Source of the DNA: Krasilnikovozyma curviuscula
Taxonomy: Eukaryota > Basidiomycota > Tremellomycetes > Cystofilobasidiales > Mrakiaceae
Length of the DNA stretch: 22,099 nt
Direction: 5' to 3'
NCBI GenBank assembly: GCA_014825775.1
Contig: MVAQ01000302.1
Span: forward strand, 1 to 22,099
Shown one piece after another: positions 19,949-22,099 of the stretch (positions within the stretch are counted from its first letter, which is position 1; each line of letters opens with the position of its first letter). The translations under genes were made by a program, and so were the position numbers. The notes beneath the pieces were generated by a model. It was given only the letters and a program-made list of their open reading frames with translations. It searched no databases and had not been told where the DNA came from.

Positions 19949-21984
19949 CTAAACGTCAGGTTCGCCGACTCTCTCCCTGGCCGTTTGCCAGGCGGTCCTC
20001 TCGCGATTGACGGCATCTCTAATCCTGTTCATCATGACTCTCAACCCCATCCCTCTCTGACCATTGGCATCACCCTCTTCATTATCGTCGTCTGCTGATT
20101 CCGAGGTTGAGGGGTGCCAGTCGGCAGGACGAGGCGCATGTCGGCCGGTAGCTCCAGATCCGTGAGTTGCAGCGAGGGACCGTTCTGTATAGCACAAAGA
20201 GTAGTTTTAACATCATGAAGCAGAAACTGATCAAAAACTACAGACGGCTGGAGCGTCAACATACCATATTTGTGTACTCGCCAATATCCTGCCAGACTGG
20301 TCAAGAGCACAAACCAGCCCAGACTCATCAGCGCAAAGCTGAACCACTCATTCGCCCTACCAATTTCCTCAGCGGTGGGCATCAATGGATTTGTCATGTT
20401 ATGCGCTTTAAACCACGCATCCTGTTCCTCAGATGTGCCCCACATCGGTGCCAAGGAAGGGTTGGAGGTATCAAGGGTGGCAGCGACGGCAGCGGTTGCA
20501 GTTGCGGTTGCTGCTGCTGCAACTCGGGTGGTGATTGCTGTAGCTACATCTTCAGCTGAGCCGAGGTTCCAAAAAGTTCCCAACACACCATCGGTCGCAG
20601 AGGCACTCGCTGCCGGTGCATCAGGGAAACCGTTCTCGATGAGGCTTTCAGCTCTTTGACGAAGGTAGAGACCGTACTAGAACAAGAAGAAATCGACCTC
20701 AAAGTCGGAACAATTACAGCACAAAGGTCCAAGCAAAAACTTACTTGGATAAGCGTGATGCCAAGACCAGCTCGGGAGCCATACTTCGCAGAATGCGTTG
20801 AGTGAAGGACATAGGTGAGGAGGAAACCAACAAATTGGAAGGTAAGGGAGACGAGAAGATTCCAAGCGAAACCAAAGAACTACATTTGGATGAAAACAGA
20901 TCAGTTGTGAGCGGCCGAACAGCAGACTGCTCGTGAAGTCGAGAGTGGGAAGGAGCTCACATTCCCCACAGGCATTCCATCGACCAAGATTTCATCGCCG
21001 TTGCCTGATGCACCACCGAGAACACCAAAGGGAGATTGATTGAGGACGACAGAGTTTTCCCAGTATGGCGGGACGGCGTCTCGTAATGCTGTGTTGTATG
21101 ACTGTGGATAGAAAGCCAACAACAAGAGTCAGCGATCAAAATTATGAGGATAAGAAGGGATGTAAAATACTATGAGTCCAGTCGGCTGGCTCCTAGCTCT
21201 AACACAAGAAAGAATGGAACTAAACTTACAGGAGGGCCCTCTTTCTGAGCATATTCGTGCATAACCCCATTCTCACCGTCGACCTCCTCTCCCCCATTAC
21301 TATTATCAGGTTTAGCACTCAGGTTAGCCCAGACACCATCGGTACCCTGAGTAGCAGCTGCGCTAGGGCCTCGGTTGGTAAAGTATGTGGGGAGGATGGA
21401 TCGAATGAACTGCGCGGCCGCTGGGCGCTGGGAGGGGTATCGAGGGGTTGTCGTCAGTGGTGTAGGTTGGGATATGTACGCTCCTGGGGGTGGTGATGAG
21501 CTTGGTGGAAGAAACTGTTGCAGCCAAAGACCAATCAAGTCCAGTATTCAGCAAGAGAAATCAGTAAGGATTTCGCTGCGCAGAAGCAAGAGAATTGTGT
21601 GGAACGTACGTAGTCTCTCTCGAAATCGTAACTTGGAGCAGCATCTGTTGGGATATCATTCATTATTCCAGCTCCTGGGTTGAACTGATGCCTCGAAGCA
21701 GGATTGCTCAAGGTACCCAGCTCGAGGGCCTCTTCATTCGACGACGAGTCCATGTCTCGTCGGCCACGGCTCAATGGGACGTCTTCACCAACTTCTTCCT
21801 CGTCGTCTTCGTCCGCATCGTCGTCGAATGCAGCGTCCATTTCAGCTCGCTGGGCAATGGAAGGTGCCCTTCGATGGGATGAAGCCGGCGAGCCTGATCC
21901 TGGGCTGGGGGGGTAAGCTCCCGAGGCGGAAGACATCGAACGTCTCATCGACCCTGGCAGCTGGCTGTACCGAGAGTTCGACAT
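19949..21984 (-). CDS. BSD2: Bsd2-type (Ndfip family) three-TM adaptor for ubiquitin ligase and metal transporter sorting (527 aa, 6 exons)
   Basis: In yeast, Bsd2 is an endosomal/Golgi adaptor that recruits Rsp5 to membrane proteins such as the Smf1 metal transporters for vacuolar degradation. The exons are 21984-21610, 21514-21230, 21101-20961, 20879-20745, 20676-20265 and 20184-19949; phases agree. The cytosolic N-terminus is Ser/Pro-rich with an acidic run (about residues 54-68) and APSYDFERDY. It continues through a Pro-rich stretch to VPPYWENSV, a segment typical of this family. The three membrane helices sit at about 268-292 (FFGFAWNLLVSLTFQFVGFL), 302-317 (SRAGLGITLIQYG) and 423-443 (WFSFALMSLGWFVLLTSLAG). 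AKYGSRAGLGITLIQYG is the family signature. Between TM2 and TM3 is an Ala/Thr-rich low-complexity loop (about 364-379). I see no exact PPxY, so Rsp5 binding may use the near-matches. The family call is strong; substrate specificity is unknown. Confidence 0.88.
20470..20530 (-). repeat. GCN-rich low-complexity tract coding an Ala/Thr run in Bsd2
   Basis: Repeated GCT/GCA/GCG/ACC-type codons encode VAAAATATATAAVAA in the loop between the second and third membrane helices. This kind of trinucleotide-rich tract tends to vary in length between strains. Confidence 0.6.
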
Positions 21985-22099
21985 GGCCGGGTGCTACAAT
22001 CAGGTTCTTGGGGAGGTCGAAGGACCGGGAGATGGTGGAGGGGGGGAAATTAGTTTCTTAAGGGGGAAGGGGAAGGTTGACGTTTGAGTTCACTAGAGC

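Noticed and set aside
1..22099. Search for transposon ends, long terminal repeats, CRISPR-like arrays or a biosynthetic cluster.
   Set aside because: No long direct or inverted repeats, transposase/RT/integrase motifs or clustered biosynthetic enzymes were seen by eye. A self-alignment would be needed to exclude diverged repeats.

Overview
The window looks like nuclear DNA of a basidiomycete fungus, most likely a Cryptococcus/Kwoniella-like tremellomycete. I infer this from gene density (eight genes in 22 kb), many short introns (mostly 45-110 bp, GTRNGY...CTNAY...YAG) and the protein families. I rebuilt every gene exon by exon from splice sites, reading frame and family motifs. No transcript data or database search was available. 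No rRNA, tRNA, CRISPR array or transposon was recognised.

Layout. (1) 170-4269: two head-to-head genes for single-pass, mucin-like surface proteins, 383 aa on the minus strand and 376 aa on the plus strand, sharing a 578-bp promoter region. (2) 4555-7148, minus: secreted, probably GPI-anchored phospholipase B (667 aa). (3) 7568-9393, minus: phytanoyl-CoA dioxygenase-family Fe(II)/2-oxoglutarate enzyme (356 aa). (4) 9900-10401, minus: an intact gene for only the catalytic C-terminal domain of translation factor eEF1B-alpha (89 aa). (5) 10619-13659, minus: secreted, heavily N-glycosylated six-hairpin glycosidase-like protein (750 aa, 13 exons). (6) 14443-16101, plus: ALY/REF (Yra1/Mlo3) mRNA export adaptor with an unusually long first intron. 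(7) 16296-18810, minus: mitochondrial intermediate peptidase Oct1. (8) 19949-21984, minus: Bsd2-type membrane adaptor.

How the genes relate: this is ordinary chromosomal gene order, not an operon or an obvious cluster. Several products act at the cell surface or in the secretory route (the two membrane proteins, phospholipase B, the glycosidase, Bsd2). The others are housekeeping genes for translation, mRNA export and mitochondrial protein maturation. The most unusual item is the stand-alone eEF1B-alpha exchange domain. It keeps introns, the near-terminal catalytic lysine and a compact promoter with two Gcn4-like TGACTCA cores. Also worth a look are several micro-exons (8, 12, 14 and 17 bp) and a stop-free 57-bp intron just behind the zinc motif of Oct1. 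I found no convincing new multi-gene system.
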